From Pseudanabaena sp. PCC 7367 (lineage in GTDB: Bacteria > Cyanobacteriota > Cyanobacteriia > Pseudanabaenales > Pseudanabaenaceae), in contig NC_019701.1 of assembly GCF_000317065.1 (NCBI RefSeq), positions 930,001 to 994,000 on the forward strand: a stretch of DNA of 64,000 nt. Direction: 5' to 3'. Position 1 is the first letter of the stretch. Every line of letters starts with the position of its first letter. Under the pieces are notes generated by a model. That model saw nothing but the letters and a program-made list of their open reading frames with translations, was not told the origin of the DNA and did not search any database. The position numbers and the translations under genes were made by a program. This document shows, piece by piece, positions 10,414-21,650 of the stretch.

Positions 10414-10531
10414 AAATTTGCTGGCTGTTGTTCTTGCTAATTAATACTTACCAGCATTCTAACTAAGCTATGCATCAAAGCATCTTTATGCCTTTTTTTC
10501 TTTAGCTTTATGGCTTGGCTTAATTTTCAGC

Positions 10532-11149
10532 TTAATATTGCCGATCGCTACGATCGCTCTTTTTCTGATTAGCCAAAAGCTTCGCCGCGATCGCCCCGCC
10601 AATAAACCCAAACAAATGCCCCTGCCAGGAAACCCCAGCCTCCGTGGGCGCTACCCCAAAAATCAAACTACCGTAAGTAATACCCACGATCACCGAAATC
10701 ACAATTGAAATGACATTGCGCTCAAACACTCCCCGCAGCAGCAGATAGCCAAAATAGCCAAAAATCATGCCGCTGGCACCCACATGCACTGTGTTGGAGC
10801 CACCGATCAGCCAGGTGCCAATCCCCGCGATCAACGCCGCAAACACCGACACAAAGAAAAACTCACCTACACCGCGAATAATTACCAACCAGCCCAGGAT
10901 CAAGAATGGCAGTGTATTCGCCGCCACGTGGGCAAAATTGCCGTGCAGAAAGGGAGCCAGAAAAATCCCCCGCAAACCAACAATATGCAGCGGGATAATC
11001 CCAAATTGGGCTAGATAACCACGAAAAATAACCGCATTGATAATTTGCACGATCCAGATGATCGCCACAAAGCCGCCCAAGATCGTTACCTGGGTCTTGA
11101 GTTCCTTGCCGACCTGAGCGCCAAGATCTTTAATGTTGCGATCGTTCAC
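10532..11149 (-). CDS. Rhomboid-family intramembrane serine protease
   Basis: A 205-residue polytopic membrane protein with about six hydrophobic segments. The catalytic dyad is visible: Ser126 in GASGMIFGY and His178 in SWQGHLFGFIGG. The HGNFAHVAANTLPF block (residues 69-82) supplies the conserved His and Asn of the oxyanion region. Such enzymes cut single-pass membrane proteins inside the bilayer; the substrate here is unknown. Translation appears to begin at GTG 11149, since AGGAA stands about 10 nt upstream and no better ATG is in frame. It lies upstream of zwf on the same strand with 118 bp between them, so no firm operon claim is made. Confidence 0.92.
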   Translation of the reverse strand: MNDRNIKDLGAQVGKELKTQVTILGGFVAIIWIVQIINAVIFRGYLAQFGIIPLHIVGLRGIFLAPFLHGNFAHVAANTLPFLILGWLVIIRGVGEFFFVSVFAALIAGIGTWLIGGSNTVHVGASGMIFGYFGYLLLRGVFERNVISIVISVIVGITYGSLIFGVAPTEAGVSWQGHLFGFIGGAIAAKLLANQKKSDRSDRQY

Positions 11150-11605
11150 CTTAAATTCCTACTCTGGCTTACTACTTCGCTCTACGTTGGTTTAGCTATT
11201 GCTTGTATTTGGTTGCTTTATCTACTATGCCAAAAAATTGCGGCGATCGCTGTTTAGGTTGGCTCGGTAATTGCGATCGACAAATAAATTATTGATCACT
11301 AAATTACTTTTAGCTCTGGTAAGCAAGGATAGTTGGACATGCTATTTTTGCTTGCCCAGTATGTTTGCTTGTTCAGTATGATCTCAACCACAATGATCTT
11401 AATCAAAAATCAAAATCCCAACTTTTAGGCTGCTACTAAGTAGCTGTTAATCTGCTCAATTCTATTACTTTAAAAAATTTAGCGATCGGCACTAAGTCTA
11501 GTAAAGTCTAGTAACTAAGATCATTAATGCGATCGCTGACTATCTCGATTTCCTCTATAGCAAAAATATGCAATGACTTTTAGTCGATCGATGCGATTGA
11601 GTTAG
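11150..11605. other. Spacer between rhomboid gene and apt, no gene seen
   Basis: 456 bp. A plus-strand open frame reaches in from the rhomboid gene but has no recognisable product. Otherwise AT-rich sequence with scattered GCGATCGC-type motifs; nothing else supportable. Confidence 0.45.
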
Positions 11606-12118
11606 CTAATAGGTGATCAACGAAAAGACATTTACATCTGGCAAAGCCTGACGACCTTGCAGCGCCAAAAGTTCCACCATAAATCCATAGCCAACCAATT
11701 CACCACCTGCCAGGTTGACCAATTTCGCAGTAGCAGCGGCAGTTCCGCCCGTGGCGATGATGTCATCAACAATCAAAATCCTGCTACCCTGGGCGATCGC
11801 ATCCTGATGCACTTCCAGCTTATCGGTGCCATATTCCAATTCATATTCAACCCGATGCACGGCGGCTGGCAGCTTGCCCGGTTTACGCACTGGCACAAAC
11901 CCACAACCGATCGCATGGGATACCACTGTGCCAATAATAAAACCACGGGATTCGATCCCCACCACATAATCGATCGCCTGATCCGCAAAGGCCGCTGCGA
12001 TTTCTTTGGCTACGGTGGGCAATCCCTGGGGATGAGCCAGGACTGGGGTAATATCGCGGAAAACGATGCCAGGTTTAGGAAAATCGGGAATGTCGCGGAT
12101 ATATGCCTTGAGATCCAT
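11606..12118 (-). CDS. apt: Adenine phosphoribosyltransferase
   Basis: A 170-residue cytosolic enzyme of purine salvage that joins adenine to PRPP, forming AMP and pyrophosphate. The PRPP-binding loop [14 protein letters not shown] lies at about 114-127 and the family segments [13 protein letters not shown] (near 13-25) and [12 protein letters not shown] (near 52-63) are intact. Length and start (ATG 12118, sequence [13 protein letters not shown]) match the family. It is divergent from the Ycf49-like gene with 164 bp between them and convergent with nothing, so it is probably monocistronic. Confidence 0.96.
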   Translation of the reverse strand: MDLKAYIRDIPDFPKPGIVFRDITPVLAHPQGLPTVAKEIAAAFADQAIDYVVGIESRGFIIGTVVSHAIGCGFVPVRKPGKLPAAVHRVEYELEYGTDKLEVHQDAIAQGSRILIVDDIIATGGTAAATAKLVNLAGGELVGYGFMVELLALQGRQALPDVNVFSLITY

Positions 12119-12282
12119 ATTTTGTTGATTACTGCAAATTAACTAACTCTACTTGCTCGCAATTTAATCCAACTAAAGCTTAAGGCAAACCTGCGGCGAT
12201 CGGCTAGCGCAAATTTAGCAGATCAGGTTAGCTTGGTAATACCTGTAATATTCAATCTCTCTAAATATATCTATATACATCT

Positions 12283-12615
12283 ATGCATGCGCTCTCATTA
12301 CCCACCTGGATTATTCATATTTCCAGCGTGATCGAATGGGCATTAGCGATCTGGTTGATTGCCACCTATGCCCAACTGAACCACAACAAAGCTTGGTTGG
12401 GTTTGTCCTTTGCAATGCTGCCGGCTCTGGTGAGTGCTTTATGTGCTTGTACCTGGCATTTCTTTGATAATGCGACATCCCTGGAATGGCTGGTAATTTT
12501 GCAAGCGGCGATGACCCTGGTGGGGAATATTGCCCTGGCGATCGCGGGCTATTTCATCTGGCGCTATGCCCAGCAAAATCAGCAAAATAATGCGCCAACA
12601 GCTCAGGAAAAATAG
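12283..12615 (+). CDS. Ycf49-like DUF2499 membrane protein
   Basis: A 110-residue protein with three hydrophobic stretches and the DUF2499/Ycf49 pattern: LPTWIIHISSVIEWALAIWL at the start, LPALVSALCACTWHFFDN in the middle and a final membrane segment near 75-95. The family is conserved in cyanobacteria and some algal plastids; its role is not established. The conserved His and Trp residues around the second segment are present. It is divergent from apt. Call is by family resemblance only. Confidence 0.8.
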   Translation: MHALSLPTWIIHISSVIEWALAIWLIATYAQLNHNKAWLGLSFAMLPALVSALCACTWHFFDNATSLEWLVILQAAMTLVGNIALAIAGYFIWRYAQQNQQNNAPTAQEK

Positions 12616-12890
12616 ATTAATTGGTATTGCTAAACAAGTGATGAATTGTAATAGTGAATAAAAAGCCAGAGTGCACCAATATGGTTACTTATGGTTACTT
12701 TATAGTCAGCAAGACATTCACATATCTAGACCACTACCCGATCCAGCAGCCAGGATTGAGGCAAGAAGTCTATTCACTAGGCGATCGGCCTGGCGAACAG
12801 CGTAAATATAGAAAATAGATTTTAAGAAAATCAAATCTTGGCAACTTGTGCATTAGAATGCAAGGTACTGCCACTTGATCGAGCAAAATT

Positions 12891-13274
12891 ATGACTAAAA
12901 AGCTTTTAATCGTTGATGACGAGCCCCATATCCGATTGCTTTTGGAGCAAACCCTAGAAGAGCTTGAAGATATAGGGGTGGAGCTTTTGAGTGCCGAGAA
13001 CGGGGAAGAGGCACTAGAGACAATTAAGGAAGAAAAGCCAGATCTAGTCTTTCTGGACGTGATGATGCCCAAGATGAATGGGTTTGATGTGTGTAATACA
13101 GTTAAAAATGAACTTAAATACACCGACGTTTATATCATCATGCTCACCGCCAAAGGTCAGGAGTTTGATAAGCAAAAGGGCAGCGAGGTCGGCGCGGATA
13201 TTTACATGACCAAGCCCTTTGATCCCGACGAGGTTTTAGAAAAGTCCTGCGAAATCCTGGAGATTGAGTTGTAG
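12891..13274 (+). CDS. Single-domain response regulator (CheY-like receiver)
   Basis: 127 residues that make one receiver domain and nothing else. The acidic pocket is Asp9-Asp10-Glu11, the phospho-acceptor Asp56 lies in LVFLDVMMP, the switch Thr86 in IIMLTAKG, and Lys108 in MTKPF, so it should be phosphorylatable. Without an output domain it must act by protein contact, as CheY-like proteins do in phosphorelays or in control of motility. No histidine kinase gene is adjacent, so it is an orphan. It is convergent with the RNase Z gene 165 bp away. Confidence 0.93.
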   Translation: MTKKLLIVDDEPHIRLLLEQTLEELEDIGVELLSAENGEEALETIKEEKPDLVFLDVMMPKMNGFDVCNTVKNELKYTDVYIIMLTAKGQEFDKQKGSEVGADIYMTKPFDPDEVLEKSCEILEIEL

Positions 13275-13439
13275 GCGTTAGCTCGCTGTTCTATTCTAGA
13301 GATCCTATTGCCCACCGCAATGCTTGCACTTGTAGTTCTGTTTACCATGATGGCTTCTGCCATTTTTGACGATTTGGGATGAACTACCTTATCGATATCG
13401 ATCGAGATTAAGACATAGCATTGTGACAAAACTTTCAAG

Positions 13440-14393
13440 CTAACCCGCAGCCGCCATGACTGGTGTATGTGCTTTGATTTCATAATTCATAAAATCATGA
13501 GCCATGCGCGTATTGGCAAAAATCGATCGCGCCTCCGCCAACAAGTCATTTAATTGGATCGCATTACCAGGGGCATAACGGGGGCTGAAGTGAGTCATAA
13601 TCAGGTTCTTGGCGTTTGCTCCCAGTGCTACCTGTGCCGCCATCGTGCTGGTGGAGTGCAATCTTTGATAAGCAAGACCAGCATCCTGATGGGCAAAGGT
13701 GGCTTCATGAATCAAAACATCGACATCTTGAGCGAGATCAACCGCACTATCGCAATAGATCGTATCGGTGCAATAGGCCAGTTTGCGTCCTGGCTGAGCC
13801 GCACCACTAAATTCTTTGCCATCAACCATGCGGCCATCATCTAGCTGCACCGTCTCGCCCCGCTTCAGTTGGGCATACACAGGGCCAGGGGGAATATTCA
13901 TAGCCTGAGCCTTTTTGAGATCGAAGCGGCCAGGGCGATCGACTTCTTCGACCCGATAGCCATAGGCAGTTACCCGATGCTTGAGCGGAGCGCAATAGAC
14001 TGAAAATTCAGGATCGCTAACTACCAAACCAGGTTTGACCCGATGTACCTGCACCTCGTAGGACAAATGGGTCTCGCTGTAGCGCTGGCAAGCATCCAGA
14101 TATTCCCCTAGCCCGCTGGGGCCATAGATATCGATCCGCTTGGCATTGCCAGCCATGCCGCAACTAGCCAACAGCCCAGTCAACCCAAAAATGTGATCGC
14201 CATGCATGTGGGTGATGAAAATTTTGCTAATTTGACTTAGCCGCACATCACTCCGCATAATCTGGTGCTGGGTGCCTTCGCCGCAATCAAATAGCCAGAC
14301 TTCCGATCGCTGGGGCAAGCGAAGGGCAATGCTGGATACGTTCCGGCTACGGGTAGGGACACCAGAACTGGTTCCCAGGAATGTCAAATGCAT
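13440..14393 (-). CDS. rnz: Ribonuclease Z (tRNA 3' processing endonuclease)
   Basis: A 317-residue metallo-beta-lactamase-fold nuclease that cuts precursor tRNAs after the discriminator base. The zinc-binding motif THMHGDHIFGL (His62, His64, Asp66, His67) is intact, and further ligands occur in HEATFAHQ and at MTHFSPRY near the C-terminus. The N-terminus MHLTFLGTSSGVPTRSRNVSS is typical. Its product would be needed for the neighbouring tRNA-Val, which lacks an encoded CCA; this adjacency is probably fortuitous. Confidence 0.96.
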   Translation of the reverse strand: MHLTFLGTSSGVPTRSRNVSSIALRLPQRSEVWLFDCGEGTQHQIMRSDVRLSQISKIFITHMHGDHIFGLTGLLASCGMAGNAKRIDIYGPSGLGEYLDACQRYSETHLSYEVQVHRVKPGLVVSDPEFSVYCAPLKHRVTAYGYRVEEVDRPGRFDLKKAQAMNIPPGPVYAQLKRGETVQLDDGRMVDGKEFSGAAQPGRKLAYCTDTIYCDSAVDLAQDVDVLIHEATFAHQDAGLAYQRLHSTSTMAAQVALGANAKNLIMTHFSPRYAPGNAIQLNDLLAEARSIFANTRMAHDFMNYEIKAHTPVMAAAG

Positions 14394-14800
14394 AGGCTTT
14401 GGCGGGACTGGTGAGACGATTTAGATGATTGCTGTGCTTTGATCTATTATTCTAGGGCTATTTATGACAACGATCGAATATCGCCATCCAACCATCCTAA
14501 TCTAACACTGGATCTTTAGCCTGCTGTTTGGTTTAACCCGGCGGATCGGGGTTATCCATGATGGCATTAGGGTAGTTAAGAACTGGAGCAATATTTCAGC
14601 AATGTTTCTACCCGCTATTGTTTATGGTTCTATTTGCCTTGCTTAATTGATATTTGCAATTCTTGCCTTTGCAGCCTGCAATTGTTTAATGCTTAGCGAT
14701 TTAGTTGGTGGCAGGGATTAGAAAAAATCGATCGTAAATTTGCTATGTTCTGCTAGGATATTTGAGGCGCAAAAAGTGCTATGATATCAATCCCGAATAA
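14394..14800. other. Spacer between rnz and tRNA-Val
   Basis: 407 bp without an open frame of interest. A small GC inverted repeat, AACCC/GGGTT at 14535-14553, has no U-run. The end of the spacer holds the tRNA promoter listed separately. Confidence 0.5.
14777..14785 (+). promoter_or_regulatory. Extended -10 promoter element of tRNA-Val
   Basis: TGCTATGAT is an extended -10 box (TGnTATGAT) that ends 15 bp before the first base of the tRNA. No good -35 hexamer is found at 17 bp spacing, which an extended -10 can tolerate. Confidence 0.55.
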
Positions 14801-16512
<1,712 letters not shown>

Positions 16513-18012
16513 ATGTCTGGTTTTGATCAATCTTTAACTCTAGTTCCCGGTGCGTCCCAAACAATCATTATTCCCAGTAGCATTTTGACTGTTGGTCAGA
16601 GTGCGAGTGTTACTGTGCTTAGTGCTGATATTACCGGTGAAGATTTTAGCCCTTTTATTGAGGTGCTTAATCCCGATGGCTCGGTGCTGACTAATGGCGT
16701 GGCAACGCTTGACTCGGATGTGCAGCCGAATACCTTCACGCGCACGATTAATATTCCCAGTGTGGTTGATGGAGGCAGCTATCAGGTTGTGATCTCAGAT
16801 TCACGGGATGGCGATAATCCCAATCCTGCCACCCGGTTTACGGTTGAGGTCGATAGTGAACTTGGTACTTTTAATAACCAAGCGAATGAGAATACACCGG
16901 AAATTGGCAGCGATCGCAGCTTTGCTGGTTGGGTTGGTGCCACCGATCCCGATGACTTCTATCAAATTCCGCTCACCGCCACCGGCACGATCGAAGCTTC
17001 GCTATCATCCGTATCCGCTGATGCTGATATTGAATTATTGGCAGATGACGGCACCACGGTTTTAGCTACGGGCGGCGAGGATGACAGCATTACGTTTGAT
17101 GTGATGGATGCTGACTCTACTTTCTTTATTCGTGTTTTTAGGGCGGCCGAAGAATTACCAGGGGATGCCAGTGATGAGGGTAATGGCAGCACCACCTATA
17201 CCCTGGATTTAACTATACCTGAATCGCCGCAGGAAACTCCGGTCACGATTACGCCGCCTACCACCACAACCGAAAGCCCCAATGAGCCTACCGGCTTAGA
17301 TAACATTGTCGGTGGTGGCTTTTTTAACTTCACTGACGGTGATGATAATGTCAACTTGGCGGATGTGCCAGAATCGGCTGGGATCTCGATCCGAGCCCTA
17401 TCGGGTAATGATCTGATCATTGGCACCGATGGTAATGAGTTTGATATTAATGGCAATCAGGGTAACGATACGATCGAAGCTGGTGATGGCAATGACGCAG
17501 TGATGCGCGGTGGCAAAGGCTCCGATTCGATCGATGGCGGCTCTGGCAATGACATCCTGAATGGCAATAACGACAATGACACCGTAGTTGGTGGTAATGG
17601 TGACGATACGATCCGGGGCGGCATGGATAATGATATCTTGCTGGGCGGATCGGGGAATGACTTCCTGATTGGCGATCTTGGCCAGGATATTCTCACCGGT
17701 GAAGGTGGTAGTGATGTGTTTGTGTTACGCAGTGATGGTGGCGCGGCAGCCAGCACGCTTGCGGAAGCGGACGTAGTGACGGATTTCTCCAATGTGTTCG
17801 ATCGGATCGGCCTAAGTGGTGGCACTAACTTTAGTGATCTAACCTTTGAGGCGGTTAATTTGACCCTGGGCGCTGATACGCCGGTGGCGGCAACGGCGAT
17901 TCGGGTTGGCACTGATGGCGACTATTTGGGAATCGTGGCCGGAATTGATATTGCTACGCTTGATAATGCATCGTTGTTCATTGATGCTAGTGGTCAATTG
18001 AATTTTGGTTAA
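16513..18012 (+). CDS. RTX-type calcium-binding secreted protein with PPC-like domain
   Basis: 499 residues, starting at ATG 16513, since AGGGGG stands 7 nt before it; an in-frame TTG 6 bp earlier is less likely. The N-terminal half is beta-rich and includes a pre-peptidase C-terminal (PPC)-like domain (about 135-235, FAGWVGATDPDDFYQIPL onward). A Pro/Thr linker follows. Residues about 285-395 carry RTX nonapeptide repeats of the GGxGxDxLx type (GDGNDAVMRGGKGSDSIDGG and so on), which bind Ca2+ and fold outside the cell. There is no N-terminal signal peptide, as expected for type I secretion with a C-terminal signal. No ABC exporter or HlyD gene is nearby. Role (surface layer, adhesion, other) is unknown. 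Confidence 0.88.
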   Translation: MSGFDQSLTLVPGASQTIIIPSSILTVGQSASVTVLSADITGEDFSPFIEVLNPDGSVLTNGVATLDSDVQPNTFTRTINIPSVVDGGSYQVVISDSRDGDNPNPATRFTVEVDSELGTFNNQANENTPEIGSDRSFAGWVGATDPDDFYQIPLTATGTIEASLSSVSADADIELLADDGTTVLATGGEDDSITFDVMDADSTFFIRVFRAAEELPGDASDEGNGSTTYTLDLTIPESPQETPVTITPPTTTTESPNEPTGLDNIVGGGFFNFTDGDDNVNLADVPESAGISIRALSGNDLIIGTDGNEFDINGNQGNDTIEAGDGNDAVMRGGKGSDSIDGGSGNDILNGNNDNDTVVGGNGDDTIRGGMDNDILLGGSGNDFLIGDLGQDILTGEGGSDVFVLRSDGGAAASTLAEADVVTDFSNVFDRIGLSGGTNFSDLTFEAVNLTLGADTPVAATAIRVGTDGDYLGIVAGIDIATLDNASLFIDASGQLNFG

Positions 18013-18054
18013 GTTTTGATTTCCTCTAACCAGACTTAAGCATCATAAATAACG

Positions 18055-18097
18055 AAAATCCACTGCGCAGTTTTTAGCTAGCTCGGTGGATTTTTTG
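18055..18097 (+). terminator. Terminator after the RTX gene, possibly bidirectional
   Basis: AAAATCCAC at 18055-18063 pairs with GTGGATTTT at 18086-18094 and two further pairs, followed by a T-run to 18096. The A-rich left arm gives a short U-run on the minus strand too, so it could also end the J-protein transcript coming from the right. Confidence 0.8.
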
Positions 18098-18193
18098 TTC
18101 TATCGGTCTTGCATAGAGTTAGCTAGTGCCGATCGCTCCGGTAGATTGATTGAAAGAAATAAGCCCAAATATCTAAAATTTAAATACCGCGAT

Positions 18194-18721
18194 TTAAATG
18201 CCAAGATTTAAATAGAAACAAGAAGTAATCGCAACTCGCAGGTAATGTAAATAAGCCGCCGCACCAGTGACTAGCTCAGGCATGAGGCGATCGCCCCGTA
18301 ACCAGGCCACCGCAACAACCAGGGCAATACAGCCCAAAAAAGTCAATGCCATTAACAACAACACAAATATTTCACCATTGGACAGGGGTCTTTCGATCGG
18401 CAGGTCGTCGATATCATACTGAGTCGATCGATCGCCATAGGGATTGTCCTGCCTGGCTTGCATCACCTGGAGAATATACATTTGAATGCTGCGATCGTAG
18501 GTGCTGCGTCGTTCTGGACTACTTAAGATCGCATAGGCATCATTGATCTGGCGAAATTTTTCGACCGCCTCCATCGCTGGCAACTCGGTTGTATCGGGGT
18601 GATATAACTTACTCAATTCTCGATAGGCCTGCCGGATCTGGCGCTCATTTGCCCAGGGCGTAAGTCCTAGCAAAGCATAGTGGGTATTGATTTTGCCTAG
18701 CTCTAAGCTTTTATCAATCAT
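18194..18721 (-). CDS. Membrane-anchored J-domain protein
   Basis: 175 residues. A J-domain occupies about 12-78 with the HPD motif at 41-43, which stimulates Hsp70 ATPase activity. After a linker with DxxxD acidic residues there is one strong membrane segment at about 117-141 and a short C-terminal tail. It therefore looks like a co-chaperone that recruits DnaK to a membrane; no zinc-finger or client-binding domains of full DnaJ are present. It converges on the RTX gene. It is one of two J-proteins in this window, the other at 30.4 kb being soluble. Confidence 0.88.
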   Translation of the reverse strand: MIDKSLELGKINTHYALLGLTPWANERQIRQAYRELSKLYHPDTTELPAMEAVEKFRQINDAYAILSSPERRSTYDRSIQMYILQVMQARQDNPYGDRSTQYDIDDLPIERPLSNGEIFVLLLMALTFLGCIALVVAVAWLRGDRLMPELVTGAAAYLHYLRVAITSCFYLNLGI

Positions 18722-19202
18722 GATTTAGATCTTAAATAACTTGTCGATAATGCAAGTTCGCCACAATCTAATTTAACCTGAGTGCAACAGATCTTGATCA
18801 CCCCAAACTTGTGATTACTAGTGCATCTTCAAAAGACTTCTTTTGCATTGGTATCTTGTGGCTCTTAGCATTCGGGTTACTCCTTGCACAACATCTCGAT
18901 TGAAACAGCACTAGGTATCATCTGAAAACCCGGTTGCTTCTTAGCGATCGTTTCTCACCAACTTTTATCGAATTGGCATTTAACTAAATTGTATTTGTAT
19001 CTTACTAGGATCGACCATGATTTTAGCCGTTCCGAAAGTCTTAAATTTTGAAAAAGTTTGCGATCGGAAAACTTTTTATGGTCGATAGCTTGATATCCTA
19101 ATAACTTTAGGTTGTGGTTCGGTTAACGTATTGATATAGCTTTTTGCAATCTGTTTATACGATCTGCGGCCACATATTCTTTAACGCGCGGGTAAAACAT
19201 AC
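18722..19202. other. Divergent spacer between J-protein gene and cdsA
   Basis: 481 bp without an open frame. It contains the nested inverted repeat at 19010-19086 and must hold the promoters of both neighbouring genes. Confidence 0.5.
19010..19086 (+). repeat. Nested inverted repeat, candidate structured RNA or MITE-like element
   Basis: ATCGACCAT (19010-19018) is a perfect inverted copy of ATGGTCGAT (19078-19086). Inside it, TTCCGA (19030-19035) matches TCGGAA (19064-19069), and inside that AAATTTT (19043-19049) can pair with AAAGTTT (19053-19059) leaving a 3-nt loop. Three coaxial stems of 9, 6 and 7 bp suggest a folded RNA of about 77 nt that ends about 115 bp before cdsA, or a small non-autonomous mobile element. 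Confidence 0.5.
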
Positions 19203-20075
19203 ATGCCTTGGACTCGGATTATCAGTGGAGCGATCGCCATTCCCGTGGCATTGGCGGCGATCATATTAGGGGGATGGGCATTTACAATTGCGTTTGGCAC
19301 CCTAGTGTGTCTGGGTTTACGCGAATATTTTAATCTAGTCAGAGCCACCGACGCAGCCCCCGCCGCCAAAACTACAATCACCGCCAGTATTATTTTGTTA
19401 TTGCTGGCGCAGATCAATGGCGAAATTGTTACCGCTGCTTTTCCGATCGCTGGTACCTGGATTTGTTTCTATTTGCTGTTTCGACCCAAGCTGGCCACGA
19501 TCGCCGATATTTCCACTTCCATTCTGGGGCTTTTCTATGGCGGCTATTTGCCCAGCTATTGGATTCGGTTACGGCAATTTGACCAAACGGAAATTTTTAG
19601 TTGGCATTGGCTCCATCTCAATCAGAGCGCCATTTATGTGTTTCTGGCGTTTATGTGTATTTGGGCTTCGGACATTGGCTCCTATTTCTTTGGCAAATTG
19701 ATGGGACGTACCAAACTGTCGCACATTAGCCCCAAGAAAACCGTTGAGGGGGCAGCCTTGGGGTTGGCTAGTTGTATGGCAGTAGCGATCTTGGGGGCAT
19801 GGCAACTGAGCTGGCCGTTTTGGCTTCTCACTGGCACGGCATTAGGAGTATTAATTGGCATTTCCAGTTTGCTAGGCGATCTGACCGAATCGATGATGAA
19901 ACGGGATGCGGGGGTCAAGGATTCCGGCCAAATTATCCCTGGGCATGGTGGCATTTTGGATCGCACTGATAGCTATGTGTTTACTGCGCCTTTGGTTTAT
20001 TACTTTATTGTGCTGGTGTTGTTGCAATTGCCCAATACTTTGAATCTGCCAATCTTGAATATTTCGATCGGCTAA
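19203..20075 (+). CDS. cdsA: Phosphatidate cytidylyltransferase (CDP-diglyceride synthase)
   Basis: A 290-residue integral membrane enzyme that makes CDP-diacylglycerol from phosphatidic acid and CTP, the branch point to phosphatidylglycerol, a lipid needed by the photosystems. About eight hydrophobic segments are seen. The family signature lies near the C-terminus: DLTESMMKRDAGVKDSGQ and IPGHGGILDRTDS (about 225-262), with the metal-binding Asp residues, and ASDIGSYFFGKLMGRTKLS near 158-176. ATG 19203 gives the normal length. It follows the spacer with the nested inverted repeat and precedes the DUF3616 gene on the same strand with about 200 bp between. Confidence 0.95.
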   Translation: MPWTRIISGAIAIPVALAAIILGGWAFTIAFGTLVCLGLREYFNLVRATDAAPAAKTTITASIILLLLAQINGEIVTAAFPIAGTWICFYLLFRPKLATIADISTSILGLFYGGYLPSYWIRLRQFDQTEIFSWHWLHLNQSAIYVFLAFMCIWASDIGSYFFGKLMGRTKLSHISPKKTVEGAALGLASCMAVAILGAWQLSWPFWLLTGTALGVLIGISSLLGDLTESMMKRDAGVKDSGQIIPGHGGILDRTDSYVFTAPLVYYFIVLVLLQLPNTLNLPILNISIG

Positions 20076-20276
20076 TTTGATTAGTCCAGCAATAAATTGC
20101 CTAGCTAGTGATGCAATCAAATCTAACTGTTTAGATTGTTTATCCATAATTGTTTATCAATATTGGTCGATCGCTTACAAGCCAGGGTTTTGATTTGCAC
20201 AAGTCTCGATTGTAAGTAACTTGAGCATCACCCAACCGATTTGAGTTTTACCCACCTTCAATCAGTCAATTTCAAT

Positions 20277-21488
20277 ATGTTAATCGCCTCCCCCCGATCG
20301 CGCCTCTTATTAGAATTTGATCCCCAAGTTCAAGACCTGACCGCTATTACTAACAACCTTTCAGCGGTTACCCTGACCAATAAAGGTAAGTACATGTGGT
20401 TAGGCGCAGATGAATTGACTGGGGATACTCCCTGCATCGATCGCCTGGAGCGAATTAGTGAGGGTGTATATGGCAATCATCAACGCTTTGATTTAACTGA
20501 GCTGTTGGACATTCATAATGCCGAAGAAGAAATCGACATTGAAGGATTGGATTATAGCGATCGCTATTTGTGGCTGACTGGCTCCCACTCCTCTACCCGT
20601 AAAAAGCCCAAGCCAGAAGAGCATAAAACGACCAAATCGATCGATCGGCTCGGCCAAATCAAGCCCAACCTCAATCGTAGTTTTATTGCGCGGATTCCAC
20701 TGGTCGATGGCAAACTACATAAATCCGTGCCTCATCCTAACAAGAGTAAGAAAACTCTAACGGCGGCCTGCTTGCAAAAAAACGACTTGGGCAATGAGCT
20801 GCTAACGGAATTGAGCCAAGATTCCCACCTTGCCCCCTATATCAATGCCCTTGTGCCCATGCAAACTGGTGCAAGTGATGATGCAGGTGGTGCGATCGAA
20901 TCGGTGCGATTGCCATCCAAAGAAAATGGCCTGGACGTAGAAGGTCTAGCAGTGGTGGGCGATCGCCTGTTCTTAGGACTGCGCGGGCCGGTGCTGCGGG
21001 GTGAATGGGCAATTATCTTAGAGATTGAACTCAAGGAAACCAAAGCAGGCATACTAAACCTGAAGTCGATCGGTGATGGCAAAACCAAACGTAACACCAA
21101 ACGTAACACCAAACGTAAAACCAAACGCAAGTATAAAAAGCATTTTGTAGCCTTGAATGGCTTGGGGGTGCGGGACTTGTGCTACGACCAAGAGAGTCAA
21201 AGCTTGCTGATCCTGGCTGGGGCAACCATGAATATTCGCGGCGGGATGCAATTATTTCGGCTCAAAGATGTGGTGGATTTGAGCGACGATAGTATTGCTA
21301 CTCAAGCCGATCGGGGTCTAGAACGGATTGCCAAACTCGATTGCGCCTTTGGTACGGAGAATGCCGAGGGGATCGAAATTTTTGATGATGGCGATCGCCC
21401 TAAATCCTTGCTAGTGGTCTATGATGCGCCGTTGCCTGAGCGGAAGTTAGCTGAGCATAAGGTTTTAGCGGATATTATTACTTTTTAA
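20277..21488 (+). CDS. DUF3616 domain protein
   Basis: 403 residues from ATG 20277; an upstream in-frame TTG at 20241 would add 12 residues but has no better ribosome binding site. The sequence has the look of a beta-propeller-like DUF3616 protein: LSAVTLTNKGKYMWLGADE near the start, EIDIEGLDYSDRYLWLTGSH near 85-105, NGLDVEGLAVVGDRLFLGLRGP in the middle, and NAEGIEIFDDGD near the C-terminus. The repeated DxEGL pattern is typical. Function is unknown. A lysine/arginine-rich insertion made by a 12-bp repeat (about residues 270-285) lies in a loop between strands. No signal peptide is evident. Confidence 0.82.
   Translation: MLIASPRSRLLLEFDPQVQDLTAITNNLSAVTLTNKGKYMWLGADELTGDTPCIDRLERISEGVYGNHQRFDLTELLDIHNAEEEIDIEGLDYSDRYLWLTGSHSSTRKKPKPEEHKTTKSIDRLGQIKPNLNRSFIARIPLVDGKLHKSVPHPNKSKKTLTAACLQKNDLGNELLTELSQDSHLAPYINALVPMQTGASDDAGGAIESVRLPSKENGLDVEGLAVVGDRLFLGLRGPVLRGEWAIILEIELKETKAGILNLKSIGDGKTKRNTKRNTKRKTKRKYKKHFVALNGLGVRDLCYDQESQSLLILAGATMNIRGGMQLFRLKDVVDLSDDSIATQADRGLERIAKLDCAFGTENAEGIEIFDDGDRPKSLLVVYDAPLPERKLAEHKVLADIITF
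21084..21131 (+). repeat. In-frame 12-bp tandem repeat, four copies
   Basis: Four units of ACCAAACGTAAC, the last two slightly diverged, encode repeated Thr-Lys-Arg-Asn/Lys within the DUF3616 protein. The number of units is probably variable between strains. Confidence 0.85.
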
Positions 21489-21650
21489 AAGATGTCAGTA
21501 AAGATGTCAGTACAGTATAAGTGTCAGCTCGATAAAAAACGCTGATGAAGCAAGGGGAGCATCTGGCGATCGAGATTAACTATAAGTTTGAAATTTCAAT
21601 GCTCTATTCGGCCCCCGGTTGATCGGGTCTGATCGCGGTGTAGCAGCCAT

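Noticed and set aside
11657-12142. 161-codon plus-strand frame over apt
   Set aside because: Antisense shadow of the phosphoribosyltransferase gene.
17457-17912. 151-codon minus-strand frame in the RTX gene
   Set aside because: Ser/Pro-rich antisense of the Gly/Asp repeats.
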